36,775 nucleotides of DNA from Mycobacterium sp. E183 (GTDB lineage Bacteria; Actinomycetota; Actinomycetes; Mycobacteriales; Mycobacteriaceae), in assembly GCF_001667735.1 (NCBI RefSeq), contig NZ_LZJN01000178.1, positions 1-36,775 of the forward strand, written 5' to 3'. A model generated the notes under the pieces. The model worked only from the letters and a program-made list of their open reading frames with translations. It was not told the DNA's origin and made no database searches. Within the stretch, counting starts at the first letter, position 1; each line of letters begins with the position of its first letter. The position numbers and the translations under genes are program-made. This document shows, one piece after another, positions 6,870 to 14,720 of the stretch.

Positions 6870-7933
6870 CCGGCACAGCCGTCGACCGACGGATCGACGC
6901 CACCGCCGCGGCGGTATGGCGGGGCGGCGACCGGATCGCCGTCGAGCGCGTGGCGGTGCCGCCGCTGGGACCGGCCGACGTCCTCGTCCGGGTGCGCCTG
7001 GCCACCGTGTGCGGCAGCGACCGGCACACCGTCAGCGGCCGTCGTGCACAACCGTGCCCGTCGATTCTCGGCCACGAGGCCGTCGGTGAGATCGTCGCCG
7101 TCGGACAAGCGGGCAGGTGCGACGTGGACGGCCAGCGCCTACACCCCGGGCAACGCGTCATCTGGTCGGTCACGCTGCCCTGCCAAACCTGTGACCGCTG
7201 CCGCGCCGGAGTGACCGCCAAATGCCGCACCGTCCGCAAGGCCGGGCACGAAGCGCTCGACTCGGGTTGGGCGTTGTCCGGCTCCTATGCCGAATATGTC
7301 TTCCTACCCGGCAACTTGGCGATCGCGGTCGTCGGCGACGACCTCAGTGACGCCGTCGCCGCTCCCGCCGCCTGCGCGACGGCCACGGTCACGGCGGTGA
7401 TCGACCGCGCGGGGCCGCTGACCGGCAGGCGGGTCATCGTCGTAGGGGTCGGCATGCTCGGACTCAGCGCTGTCGCGGCGGCGGCCTCGGCCGGCGCTTC
7501 CGTGGTCACGGCGGTCGATCCCAGCGCCGAAAGAAGGCAACTGGCAAGGCAATTCGGCGCGACCGACGAGGCGGCATCGGCACCCGACGTGGACAGCTGC
7601 GACGTCTTGCTGGAGTTCTCCGGCTCATCGACGGCCTTGCAGGCCGGATTGGCCGCGCTGGACAGTCAGGGCGTCGCCGTCCTCGCCGGTTCGGTCGCCC
7701 CCGACGCCGCCATCGCGCTCGACCCCGAACACGTGGTTCGCCGGCAGCTGTCGATCTTCGGCGTGCACAATTACGAGCCACGGCACCTCAGTGCGGCGCT
7801 GAGCTTTCTGCGGGCGACGCACGATCGGTTTCCCTGGGGGGAGCTGGTTGCCCGGCCCCGGCCGCTCGCGGACGTCGCGAGCCTGCTCGTCGGATCCCCC
7901 GGCCCCTCGCCGCGATATTCGGTCGCGCCCTAG
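6866..7933 (+). CDS. Zinc-dependent alcohol dehydrogenase, phosphonate-catabolism associated
   Basis: Medium-chain dehydrogenase/reductase of 355 residues. The GroES-like domain has catalytic zinc ligands C49 (TVCGSD) and H70-E71 (GHEAVGEIV), and the four structural-zinc cysteines C106, C109, C112 and C120. The Rossmann domain carries GVGMLGL near residue 190. The sequence resembles the clade described as putative phosphonate catabolism associated alcohol dehydrogenase (TIGR03366, from memory). It overlaps the phosphonatase-like gene by four bases. A plausible role is oxidising a hydroxyalkylphosphonate to an aldehyde for the HAD enzyme, or disposing of the aldehyde released. Reaction and cofactor are not shown by the sequence. 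Confidence 0.85.
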   Translation: MTGTAVDRRIDATAAAVWRGGDRIAVERVAVPPLGPADVLVRVRLATVCGSDRHTVSGRRAQPCPSILGHEAVGEIVAVGQAGRCDVDGQRLHPGQRVIWSVTLPCQTCDRCRAGVTAKCRTVRKAGHEALDSGWALSGSYAEYVFLPGNLAIAVVGDDLSDAVAAPAACATATVTAVIDRAGPLTGRRVIVVGVGMLGLSAVAAAASAGASVVTAVDPSAERRQLARQFGATDEAASAPDVDSCDVLLEFSGSSTALQAGLAALDSQGVAVLAGSVAPDAAIALDPEHVVRRQLSIFGVHNYEPRHLSAALSFLRATHDRFPWGELVARPRPLADVASLLVGSPGPSPRYSVAP

Positions 7934-8187
7934 GCCTTACGGGGTCAGCGCCGGCCGGGTGGCCAGCGGTGCCAGGTCACCGGTTGGCGTTGAGCAGCTG
8001 CCGGTTTGGGAAATACCGCCGCGCTGCTGTCGTAGATATGGATGGTCTTGACGCCTTACAGATTCCAGAACAGCGCCGCCCGCGCCGACGGCACGTACAC
8101 CGCCGCGAAACGGAAATGACTGGTGCACAGACAATCGGGGACTACGCCATCACGCACGCTGAAACGTTGACCGCGGATAAACCGGAC
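7934..8187. other. Intergenic region, no supported gene
   Basis: These 254 bases lie between two convergent genes. Short open frames exist, for example an ATG at 8117, but they run into the antisense of the GNAT domain and show no recognisable family. No clear hairpin terminator or repeat was seen. It could be eroded coding sequence. Confidence 0.5.
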
Positions 8188-9954
8188 TCAGATGGTGCGT
8201 TTCAGCCCGACGTGGGCGGCGTGGTACCCGAGCCGGCGATAGAACGCCCGAGCCCGTTCGCGAGCCTCGTCTGTGGTCACCTGCGCCAGCTGTGCGCCGT
8301 GCGCTCGGCCGTAGTTGTGTGCCCACTCGACGAGTGCAGTACCAAGACCCTGTGCGCGTTCGGCTTTGGCGACCCGTAATCCCTCGATCTGCAGCCGGGT
8401 GGCGCCGCCGCGGGAAAGACCGGGAATGATCGTCAATTGCACGGTCGCGACGACCATGTCGGAACCGTTCATGACGACGCCGAGGTAGTTGGATCGGTCG
8501 CGAACGACGATGTCGTAGGCCGCCTCGTAGCGTTCGAGTTCGGCGGCTTCGCGTTCCTGACCGAATTCGTCGTCGGAGAGCAGCTGGGCGATCACCCCCA
8601 CGTGTTCGCGCGTCGCGCGCTGCACACGATATGTGCGGCCCGCCACCCGCAGCAGTCCCCGAACCGAGGACTGCGCCAGTGCCTGTAGGCGCGCCACCAA
8701 CAGGTCCAGCCACGCCCCCACGTTGGTTCGTGCCTCCGCGGTATCCGGGTAGCGGCATCGCAGATGTAGCCCGGACTCGTCCTGGATGAACCAGAGCATG
8801 ACGCCGTCGGTGTCAACGCTCGCGCTCACATACTGGGCGTCGAGTCCGACCGAGTCGATGCGCACCGGAAGTCTGCTTTGGTCCAGCCAGGAAATCGCGA
8901 ACATGCCTGGCGCGATGGGCATTCCACCCCACGGAGCCAGTACGTCGGCCAGTGGCCAGGAACCAAGCTGCACGGCCTCTTTGACGGCGGTGGCCGCGGC
9001 GTGGGGCTCGGCAACCGCCGACTCCAGGACCGAATTGGTGATGAACCAGCCCACCGAGTCGTGCCATTTGTCTTCAAATCGGCTGTGCACGGGGAAGACC
9101 GCGCGCAGCGGCGCCCCGGCCAACTCGCGGGTCACCGCGGTCATGGCGACCACGGCGAGTGCCAGCGTCGAGACACCGTCGTCGCGTGCCTGCGCGGCGA
9201 ACGCGGCGCCGTCATCGACATCGAACACGTCACGCACTTCAACGCGTTCTGGATGCGGCCCGGACTCACCCAACGGCAGCGGAAACCGTGGCATCACCCC
9301 ACCGCTGTCGCTGATGATTTGTGCCCATCGCGCGCGCACGCGTTCCGGTGCCGCGGGAAGGTCCAGCAATGCCTGCGTGTGCACGACAAATGCCGGCGGC
9401 GGTTGCGGCGACGGCATACGTCCGATCCGGGCGTCGGCGAGCATCGACAACAGGTCCCGCGCAATCACCAGCATTGACCACATGTCCACGTGGGCGTGGT
9501 CGGCGGCGATCACCACCGTCAATCCGGCGGCAGTCTCCAGCACACACAATCGATGTGAGGGCCGCTGATAGGGCGAGCACGTCGCATTGAGAACCACTCG
9601 CAGTGCGTCGTTGACCGCCTGGCCCGCAGCGATCTCGTGCTCTACCCACTGGCCTGGGTGAATATCGATCTCATGCAGTTGCGGATCGCCGTCCGCCCCG
9701 GGTGTGAATGCCGTTCGCAGGGTGCCGTGGCGGGCGATCACGGCCAGCCACGCATCGGCCAACGATTGGCGGCTGACCCCCGCCGGCAACCGAATGGACA
9801 GAGCCATCCAGGAGCCGGGTCGTGCGCCGGCACCAACGTGTATGCGCTGGTCGAAGGACACCGGGAGCCGGCGGCCGAGGTCAGACACCGAGACGTCGTA
9901 GCCCCAGAGTCGTCCAAAGGGTAGCCGCAGGTGCGCGACGTTGGTCAGCCGCAT
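8188..9954 (-). CDS. Condensation-domain-like acyltransferase fused to a GNAT acetyltransferase
   Basis: A 588-residue two-domain protein. Residues about 30-430 resemble an NRPS condensation/PapA-type fold: RHGTLRTAF (R76-F83), the catalytic HxxxD motif as DHAHVDMWS (H153, D157; the first His of the usual HHxxxD is Asp152), and VGWFITNS. Residues about 445-588 form a GNAT domain with the acetyl-CoA loop RAQGLGTA (533 onward) and the C-terminal ARAFYRRLGY signature. There is no carrier protein, adenylation domain or PKS nearby, so the condensation part probably acts as a stand-alone acyl- or aminoacyl-transferase. ATG at 9954 has AAGG upstream. It is divergent from an alpha/beta hydrolase with only 90 bases between. 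Substrates are unknown. Confidence 0.8.
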   Translation of the reverse strand: MRLTNVAHLRLPFGRLWGYDVSVSDLGRRLPVSFDQRIHVGAGARPGSWMALSIRLPAGVSRQSLADAWLAVIARHGTLRTAFTPGADGDPQLHEIDIHPGQWVEHEIAAGQAVNDALRVVLNATCSPYQRPSHRLCVLETAAGLTVVIAADHAHVDMWSMLVIARDLLSMLADARIGRMPSPQPPPAFVVHTQALLDLPAAPERVRARWAQIISDSGGVMPRFPLPLGESGPHPERVEVRDVFDVDDGAAFAAQARDDGVSTLALAVVAMTAVTRELAGAPLRAVFPVHSRFEDKWHDSVGWFITNSVLESAVAEPHAAATAVKEAVQLGSWPLADVLAPWGGMPIAPGMFAISWLDQSRLPVRIDSVGLDAQYVSASVDTDGVMLWFIQDESGLHLRCRYPDTAEARTNVGAWLDLLVARLQALAQSSVRGLLRVAGRTYRVQRATREHVGVIAQLLSDDEFGQEREAAELERYEAAYDIVVRDRSNYLGVVMNGSDMVVATVQLTIIPGLSRGGATRLQIEGLRVAKAERAQGLGTALVEWAHNYGRAHGAQLAQVTTDEARERARAFYRRLGYHAAHVGLKRTI

Positions 9955-10044
9955 GGCGGTACCTTAACGCCCCGGTTAGCCTGAATGCTCGGTCTGCGCG
10001 GTCGGCTCCGGGGCGAGCCGTCCGGTCGTGAGAAGAGTTGCGTG

Positions 10045-10824
10045 ATGTCCACTTTCGTGGTTCCTGGAGCGGAGCTTGCGGTTGAACTGAGCGATGAAGG
10101 TGGTCATCCGGTAGTTCAACTGCATGGACTTACCTCCAGCCGCGCGCGTGACCGGGTGCTCAATCTCGACCTCGGCAGGGGCCTGAGCGGGACCCGACTG
10201 CTGCGGTACGACGCACGCGGCCATGGCAAGTCGACCGGGCGCAAGGTCCCGGAGGATTACCGATGGGAAAGCCTTGCCGAGGATCTCCTGCAGCTGCTCG
10301 ACAAATGGTTTCCCGGCGAACGGGTGCACGGAGTGGGCCCCTCCATGGGTGCCGGCACACTCCTGCACGCGGCCGCCCGCGAGCCGGACCGCTTCGCCGG
10401 CCTCACGCTCATGGTGCCGGCCACCGCGTGGGAAACCCGGCCCGCGCAGGCCGAGATCTACCGGGTTGCGGCCGAATTTATCGAAACCGAGGGAGTCGGG
10501 GCATTCATCGCGTCGGCGCGTGGGGCGACTCCGCCGCCGGCCACGGTCGGCGCGCCCGAAACAGTTCCCGATGTGGCCGACGCGCTGCTGCCGTCACTGT
10601 TTCGGGGCGCGGCTCTCAGCGACCTGCCCGCTCGCGAAGCGGTCGCACGAATCGATGTGCCGACGACGATTCTGGCCTGGGTCGGCGACCCGGCGCATCC
10701 GATGTCGACAGCGGAATCGCTTGCCGCACTGATGCCGCGGTCAACGCTCACCGTGGCGCACACCCCGGCCGATGTCGAGACCTGGCCCCAGATCCTGAGC
10801 CAAGACGTCGCCCGCAGGGGGTGA
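10045..10824 (+). CDS. Alpha/beta-fold hydrolase
   Basis: Serine hydrolase of 259 residues, probably cytosolic. The oxyanion-hole motif is QLHGLTSS (residue 25 on). RYDARGHGKS precedes the nucleophile elbow GPSMGAG (Ser100). The acid residue is probably D in WVGDPAHP, and the His of AHTPADVETWP near the end may complete the triad. I chose ATG at 10045 (GTG at 10042 also in frame) because the GAGAAGAG ribosome site lies about ten bases upstream; the open frame further 5' lacks similarity. It is divergent from the condensation-GNAT fusion and may share its promoter region. The substrate (ester, lactone or similar) cannot be told. Confidence 0.82.
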   Translation: MSTFVVPGAELAVELSDEGGHPVVQLHGLTSSRARDRVLNLDLGRGLSGTRLLRYDARGHGKSTGRKVPEDYRWESLAEDLLQLLDKWFPGERVHGVGPSMGAGTLLHAAAREPDRFAGLTLMVPATAWETRPAQAEIYRVAAEFIETEGVGAFIASARGATPPPATVGAPETVPDVADALLPSLFRGAALSDLPAREAVARIDVPTTILAWVGDPAHPMSTAESLAALMPRSTLTVAHTPADVETWPQILSQDVARRG

Positions 10825-11012
10825 GTTGTACGCGGTTGTCGCACAACGGCTTTCGTTTCGGCCGTGAGCGATCCGGCACGCACACCCGCAATATGCCTCT
10901 GAACTGCGAATATGTGGCTCGATTCCGCAGTTATTGTTCCTGCCGGGGACACAAACCTTCTCGCAGTAGGTCGGCCTTACGACCGCCGGCCCGGGCGGGT
11001 TAGATCGTCAGC

Positions 11013-11777
11013 ATGGGCGAACGCGTCACATTTCAGGGCTCGACGGGCGCGCAACTGGCCGGCGTCATCGAAGTGCCCGACGGGACGGTGCGGGGCTGGG
11101 GCGTGTTCGCCCATGGCTTCACGCTCGGCAAGGACTCGCCCGCCGCGGCGCGGATCTGCAAGCAACTGGCCACCGACGGCATCGGCATGCTGCGCTTCGA
11201 CGCGCTGGGCCTCGGCGGGTCCGAGGGCGACTGGGGCGACGGGTCGTTCACCGTCAAGGTCGACGACATCGCCAGGGCGTGCGAATTCATGACCGGCCGC
11301 GGAACGCCGGCCGACATCCTGATCGGGCACTCGTGGGGCGGCGCCGCGGTGCTCGCCGCGGCCCGGCAGTCGCCGGGAGTGCGGTCGGTGGTGACGGTCG
11401 CGGCGCCGGTCGACCCGAGCCACGTCGAAAAGCATTACGACGCAGTCGTCGACCGCTGCCTGACCGAGGGCAGCGCCGAATGGATGGTCGGCGGGCGCAC
11501 GCTGACGCTCAAGCGGGCGTTCGTCGAGGACGTGCGGCGGGCCCACCTGCGCGACAAGATCAAGGGCTTGCGCCTGCCGCTGCTCATCCTGCACTCGCCC
11601 ACCGACAACACGGTCGGCATCGAGAACGCCAGCGAGATCTTCCGCTTGGCCCGGCACCCGCGCAGCTTCGTCTCGCTCGAGGGCTCGGATCACTTCCTCA
11701 CCGCGCGCGGCCAGGCTCACCGGGCCGGGCGAATCATCGGCGCCTGGGCCGACGCGTACCTGGGCGATACGGATTAG
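11013..11777 (+). CDS. Alpha/beta hydrolase, dienelactone-hydrolase/OsmC-partner type
   Basis: A 254-residue hydrolase starting MGERVTFQGS. The family pattern FAHGFTLGKDSPAAARI, followed by RFDALGLGGSEGDW, the nucleophile elbow GHSWGG (Ser107), the acid region HSPTDNTVGIENA and the His motif GSDHFLT, is typical of alpha/beta hydrolases that in other bacteria are fused to an OsmC domain; no OsmC domain is present here. The 188 bases before it (10825-11012) hold no supported gene. It lies in tandem with the preceding unrelated hydrolase but is probably transcribed separately. Substrate unknown. Confidence 0.82.
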   Translation: MGERVTFQGSTGAQLAGVIEVPDGTVRGWGVFAHGFTLGKDSPAAARICKQLATDGIGMLRFDALGLGGSEGDWGDGSFTVKVDDIARACEFMTGRGTPADILIGHSWGGAAVLAAARQSPGVRSVVTVAAPVDPSHVEKHYDAVVDRCLTEGSAEWMVGGRTLTLKRAFVEDVRRAHLRDKIKGLRLPLLILHSPTDNTVGIENASEIFRLARHPRSFVSLEGSDHFLTARGQAHRAGRIIGAWADAYLGDTD

Positions 11778-11821
11778 GCGGCGAAGCGCGAACGACTCTG
11801 TGCGACAGCGCCTATCGTCGT

Positions 11822-12331
11822 TCAGTTCCGCGGCAGGACGAACGCCTCGATATGCCGCTTGCCTGCCCGCACTTCGTACTTGCGCCAGCCGGGATACAGC
11901 TCGAGGCCCTTCGCCCAGATCTCGTCGCGCTCGCCCGGCGTGGCGAGCCGCGCCGTCGTATGCCAGGTGTCGCGGCCGATGGTCACCGTCGCCTCGGGGT
12001 GGGCCTTCAGGTTGTGATACCAGGCGGGATGCTTGGCGCCGCCGAAGTTGGATGCGATGAGGGCCAGGCCATCTGGATGGGGGATCCCATACACGGCGAC
12101 GGTGCGGGGCTCGCCGGATTTGGCGCCGGTGGTGGTGAGCATGACCACGGGGATGCCGGTTGCGACGCCGGCGAAGCTGCTTCTGCCGCCGCTGACCTTG
12201 GTGATGAACCGGTCCAGGTGGTGCGCCGTGGGGCGCAGCAGCGCCACGCCCACCGTCGTGGAGGCGAAGCGGCGCATGACCCGGTGGAAGGCGTTGGCAT
12301 CGGCGAAGGTCTGGCCGGACATGGGTGTCAT
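11822..12331 (-). CDS. Deazaflavin (F420)-dependent nitroreductase family protein
   Basis: About 169 residues, related to the mycobacterial Ddn family (flavin/deazaflavin oxidoreductases that use F420H2 or bind F420). The core includes PVVMLTTTGAKSGEPRTVAV, the SNFGGAKHPAWYHNL motif and the C-terminal EVRAGKRHIEAFVLPR. The start is uncertain: in-frame ATGs occur at 12349, 12331 and 12322. A CACAAT -10-like element seven bases before 12322 would even allow a leaderless start there. It is divergent from a secreted-protein gene (gap about 100 bases). Members reduce quinones, enones or nitro prodrugs; the natural substrate is unknown. Confidence 0.85.
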   Translation of the reverse strand: MTPMSGQTFADANAFHRVMRRFASTTVGVALLRPTAHHLDRFITKVSGGRSSFAGVATGIPVVMLTTTGAKSGEPRTVAVYGIPHPDGLALIASNFGGAKHPAWYHNLKAHPEATVTIGRDTWHTTARLATPGERDEIWAKGLELYPGWRKYEVRAGKRHIEAFVLPRN

Positions 12332-12417
12332 TGTGACGCGACGGAGCATGGCGTGGGGCGTATTCGCCCGACCCGAATAACCCGTCGAAAACGCCCCACG
12401 GGTGTCGCCCGCGACAT

Positions 12418-12423
12418 TAAGCT
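12418..12423 (+). promoter_or_regulatory. Candidate -10 element of the secreted-protein gene
   Basis: TAAGCT fits TANNNT and ends seven bases before the GTG at 12431, the spacing expected for a leaderless mycobacterial transcript. No convincing -35 was seen. Confidence 0.35.
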
Positions 12424-12430
12424 GCTGGTC

Positions 12431-13129
12431 GTGGGCGTGAATGTGTTAGCCAACGGCCGGAGTCGTTGGCTGGCGATCGTGGCCTCGCTCGTCCTGTCGG
12501 CCGGCATGGTCTACGCCCAGGGCGCGAAGCCGCGACCCTCCGCGCCCGCCCCGCCGCCCGCGGCCGCCACCAGCGTGGCCGCCGGACCGGCCGACGCGGC
12601 GCCCAGCGCACTGGCCAACGCCCCGCACACCGCGACACCGGCGGAAGTGGAGATGCTGACCGCAAACGCGCCGCCCGCCGCCGGCCAGCAATTCCAGGTC
12701 GCGCTGCCCCACGGCATCGGGTCCGAGGACAGGCTGCAGGTCAAGACGATCTGGGCGGAGCGCGCCATCAGCGTGCTGTTTCCGCAGATCACCACCATCG
12801 GCGGATACCGGGAGGACGCTTTGCCGTGGCATCCCAACGGGCTGGCGATCGATGTCATGATCCCGAACCACGCCAGCCCCGAAGGCATCGAGCTGGGCAA
12901 CCAGATCGCCGGCTACGCCCTGGCGAACGCCAAACGCTGGGGAATCAACCACGTGATCTGGCGGCAGAAGATCTACCCGGGCGTTGGTGGGGGAAGCTGG
13001 ACCGCCGACCTCGGTTCGGAGACACTCAATCACTACGACCACGTTCATATCGCCACCAACGGTGGCGGGTACCCGACCGGGCACGAAATTTACTACATCG
13101 CCTCGATGACGCCCGCGCCGCAGCAGTGA
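12431..13129 (+). CDS. Secreted protein with VldE/ARB_07466-like C-terminal domain
   Basis: About 232 residues. An N-terminal signal peptide (hydrophobic WLAIVASLVLSAGMVYAQG) is followed by a Pro/Ala-rich linker (residues about 35-75). The C-terminal domain has HPNGLAIDVMIPN, GNQIAGYALANAKRWGI, VIWRQKIY and HYDHVHIATNGG. The D...H and HxDHVH pattern recalls metal-binding M15/VanY-like folds and the ARB_07466-like domain of actinobacterial secreted proteins, so a cell-wall role is possible. Alternative GTGs at 12437 and 12443 are in frame; 12431 fits a leaderless start. It converges on another secreted-protein gene with a 19-base gap. Confidence 0.78.
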   Translation: MGVNVLANGRSRWLAIVASLVLSAGMVYAQGAKPRPSAPAPPPAAATSVAAGPADAAPSALANAPHTATPAEVEMLTANAPPAAGQQFQVALPHGIGSEDRLQVKTIWAERAISVLFPQITTIGGYREDALPWHPNGLAIDVMIPNHASPEGIELGNQIAGYALANAKRWGINHVIWRQKIYPGVGGGSWTADLGSETLNHYDHVHIATNGGGYPTGHEIYYIASMTPAPQQ

Positions 13130-13148
13130 TCCTGGGCGACAACGACAT

Positions 13149-13670
13149 TCATGCGGGACCGGCGGCAAACGCCGCCACCGGCATTTCGACGCTTCCGCCG
13201 CAGGGACCGCCGTTGATGTCGGTATGCCAGGTGCCGCGCAAAGATCCGTCCGGCTGTGGCGTGTAGAACGCCCACGACCGCGCGGGTGCCCACACCTTGG
13301 GGACGCCGTCACCCATGTAGCAATCCCATTGGAAGTCGAAGCGCTCGACCCATCGAGCCCCGTCCCAGGTGTAGTGCGAGGGCTGGGGCAGGGTCGGGTT
13401 CTTGGGGACGGGGCCGTTGGTGGCGGTGGCCACGCACTGGCGCGAGCAGGCGGTGACGAAGACATAGTCGGCGCTGAATGTGGGTTCGGATTGGGCCGCC
13501 GCCGCACTGGTGCCTGACTTGTTGACGGCGTACCTGACCAGCGAATACTTCCCATTCCACGACGGCAGCGCGGCGTGCACGGGAATCGCGGGCAGGGGCT
13601 GGACCGCCGCGGCGACGGCGGCGAACGCCGCGACGCCGCGAAACCGCCATCGGGAAGACATCGGGTCCAT
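13149..13670 (-). CDS. Mycobacterial secreted protein of unknown function
   Basis: 173 residues with an Arg-bearing N-terminus and a hydrophobic Ala/Val-rich signal segment (FRGVAAFAAVAAAV), probably cleaved near VHAALP. The mature part has four cysteines (TACSRQCVAT, WDCYMGD, GGPCGGS) likely forming disulfides, and Trp/Pro-rich stretches such as PSHYTWDGARWVERF and GTWHTDI. The pattern is familiar from conserved mycobacterial exported proteins, but I do not recognise a function. ATG at 13670 or the internal ATG three codons later could be the start. Confidence 0.75.
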   Translation of the reverse strand: MDPMSSRWRFRGVAAFAAVAAAVQPLPAIPVHAALPSWNGKYSLVRYAVNKSGTSAAAAQSEPTFSADYVFVTACSRQCVATATNGPVPKNPTLPQPSHYTWDGARWVERFDFQWDCYMGDGVPKVWAPARSWAFYTPQPDGSLRGTWHTDINGGPCGGSVEMPVAAFAAGPA

Positions 13671-13791
13671 GGTGCGGGCTCAACGACGCGCCCCCGACGG
13701 CCCACCAAGAATTCGTTGAGAACCCGTTAAGCCCCCGTGCTGATTCTGTGATCAACGCACCCAGCGTCCACGAGAAACCCAAATCAGCACT

Positions 13792-13796
13792 AGGAG
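13792..13796 (+). promoter_or_regulatory. Ribosome binding site of the DUF732 gene
   Basis: AGGAG lies six bases before the ATG at 13803, an ideal Shine-Dalgarno that fixes the start. Confidence 0.7.
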
Positions 13797-13802
13797 ACCC
13801 CG

Positions 13803-14126
13803 ATGTTCACTCGCCGTTTCACCGCCTCCGTCGTCGGCACCGCCGCCCTGGGCCTGGCCGCGCTCGGCCTCGCCGGCACCGCGGGCGCGAGCTCGGTCGA
13901 CGACGCGTTCCTCGCCCAGCTGGCCGCCGATGGCATCACCCCGCCGAGCGCCTCGGTCGCGGTCAAGGACGCGCACGCCGTGTGCAACGCCCTCGACCAG
14001 GGTCACTCGAGCAAGGAGGTCATCAACGCGGTGGCCCAGGCGACCGGCCTGAGCGCCAAGGGCTCCAAGACGTTCGCCGTCGACGCCGCTTCGGCCTACT
14101 GCCCGCAGTACGTCACCTCGGCCTGA
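13803..14126 (+). CDS. DUF732 secreted protein (Rv1291c-like)
   Basis: A 107-residue exported protein: signal peptide (MFTRRFTASVVG, then Ala/Leu-rich, cleavage likely after TAGAS) and a compact helical DUF732 domain with FLAQLAADGITPPS, AHAVCNALDQG and SAYCPQY. The two cysteines probably pair. It matches M. tuberculosis Rv1291c very closely from memory. In H37Rv that gene lies next to tRNA-Arg and argS; here about 10 kb of other genes separates them. A perfect 15-bp hairpin follows the stop, so the gene is probably monocistronic. Function unknown. Confidence 0.9.
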   Translation: MFTRRFTASVVGTAALGLAALGLAGTAGASSVDDAFLAQLAADGITPPSASVAVKDAHAVCNALDQGHSSKEVINAVAQATGLSAKGSKTFAVDAASAYCPQYVTSA

Positions 14127-14137
14127 AACCTGACACC

Positions 14138-14170
14138 ACGATGCGGGGACCCGGCGGGTCCCCGCATCGT
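14138..14170. terminator. Strong hairpin terminator, 15-bp perfect stem
   Basis: ACGATGCGGGGACCC (14138-14152) pairs perfectly with GGGTCCCCGCATCGT (14156-14170) around the loop GGC. It begins 12 bases after the DUF732 stop and ends directly at the stop of the converging Nudix gene, so it can serve both. There is no T-tract, as is common for mycobacterial hairpin terminators. Confidence 0.8.
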
Positions 14171-14710
14171 TCATGCTCGCCGCAGCAGAAACAGGCCGTA
14201 GGCGGCGATCGACTGCGCGTCGGCGATCACCCCGGACCGGATCATCTGCTCGACGTCGTCGCGGTCGAACCAGGCGCTGCGCAGGTCCTGTTCCTCGTGC
14301 TCGAGGTCCGGTTCCCCCTCCTCGACGATCCCGGTCGCCAGGAACACCCAGCCGCGCTGGCTGCTCATGCCCGGAGCGACATCGAGCCGGCCCAGCACCT
14401 CGAACGACGTCGCGCTCAAGCCGGTCTCCTCGCGCAGCTCACGCTCGGCCAACTCGGCAGGCTCGGTGTGCGTCAGGCCGGGGGCGGTGCCTTGCGGGAA
14501 CTCCCACCGCCGCTCCCCGAGCGGGTACCGGAACTGCTCGACGAGCCGGAAGCGGTGACCGTCGAACGGCATCACCAGCGCATAGTCGGGTTTGTCCACC
14601 ACCCCGTAAATGCCGGGGCTGCCGTCAGGGCGACGGATGTCGTCTTCGCGGAGCACCATCCACTGGCTCCGGTAGATCTCGCGGGACGCGACGCATTCGA
14701 TGAAAGGCAC
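14171..14710 (-). CDS. Nudix hydrolase (ADP-ribose pyrophosphatase-like)
   Basis: About 179 residues from the GTG at 14710 (VPFIECVASREIY). Nudix hydrolases cut nucleoside diphosphates linked to another moiety. The Nudix helix core RELREETGL is present after EFPQGTAPG, though the first Glu of the box aligns one position off, so the catalytic loop is slightly unusual. The N-terminal strand pattern (SQWMVLREDDIRRPDG, YALVMPFDGHRFRLVEQFRYP) resembles ADP-ribose/ADP-sugar pyrophosphatases. It starts ten bases after the TPR gene and is probably co-transcribed with it. Substrate not certain. Confidence 0.82.
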   Translation of the reverse strand: MPFIECVASREIYRSQWMVLREDDIRRPDGSPGIYGVVDKPDYALVMPFDGHRFRLVEQFRYPLGERRWEFPQGTAPGLTHTEPAELAERELREETGLSATSFEVLGRLDVAPGMSSQRGWVFLATGIVEEGEPDLEHEEQDLRSAWFDRDDVEQMIRSGVIADAQSIAAYGLFLLRRA

Positions 14711-14720
14711 CAACCCAGTA

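Noticed and set aside
7969..8379. A 136-codon plus-strand frame
   Set aside because: It runs into the antisense of the GNAT domain and shows no family resemblance or ribosome site.
10825..11012. Short dyad GTTGT-CGC-ACAAC after the first hydrolase as a terminator
   Set aside because: The stem is only five base pairs with no T-tract; too weak to call.
3657..13802. Genomic island integrated at the tRNA-Arg
   Set aside because: No integrase gene and no second copy of the tRNA 3' end (GGTTCGAATCCTGC) was seen in the window, so an att-type insertion is not supported; it is kept only as an accessory block.
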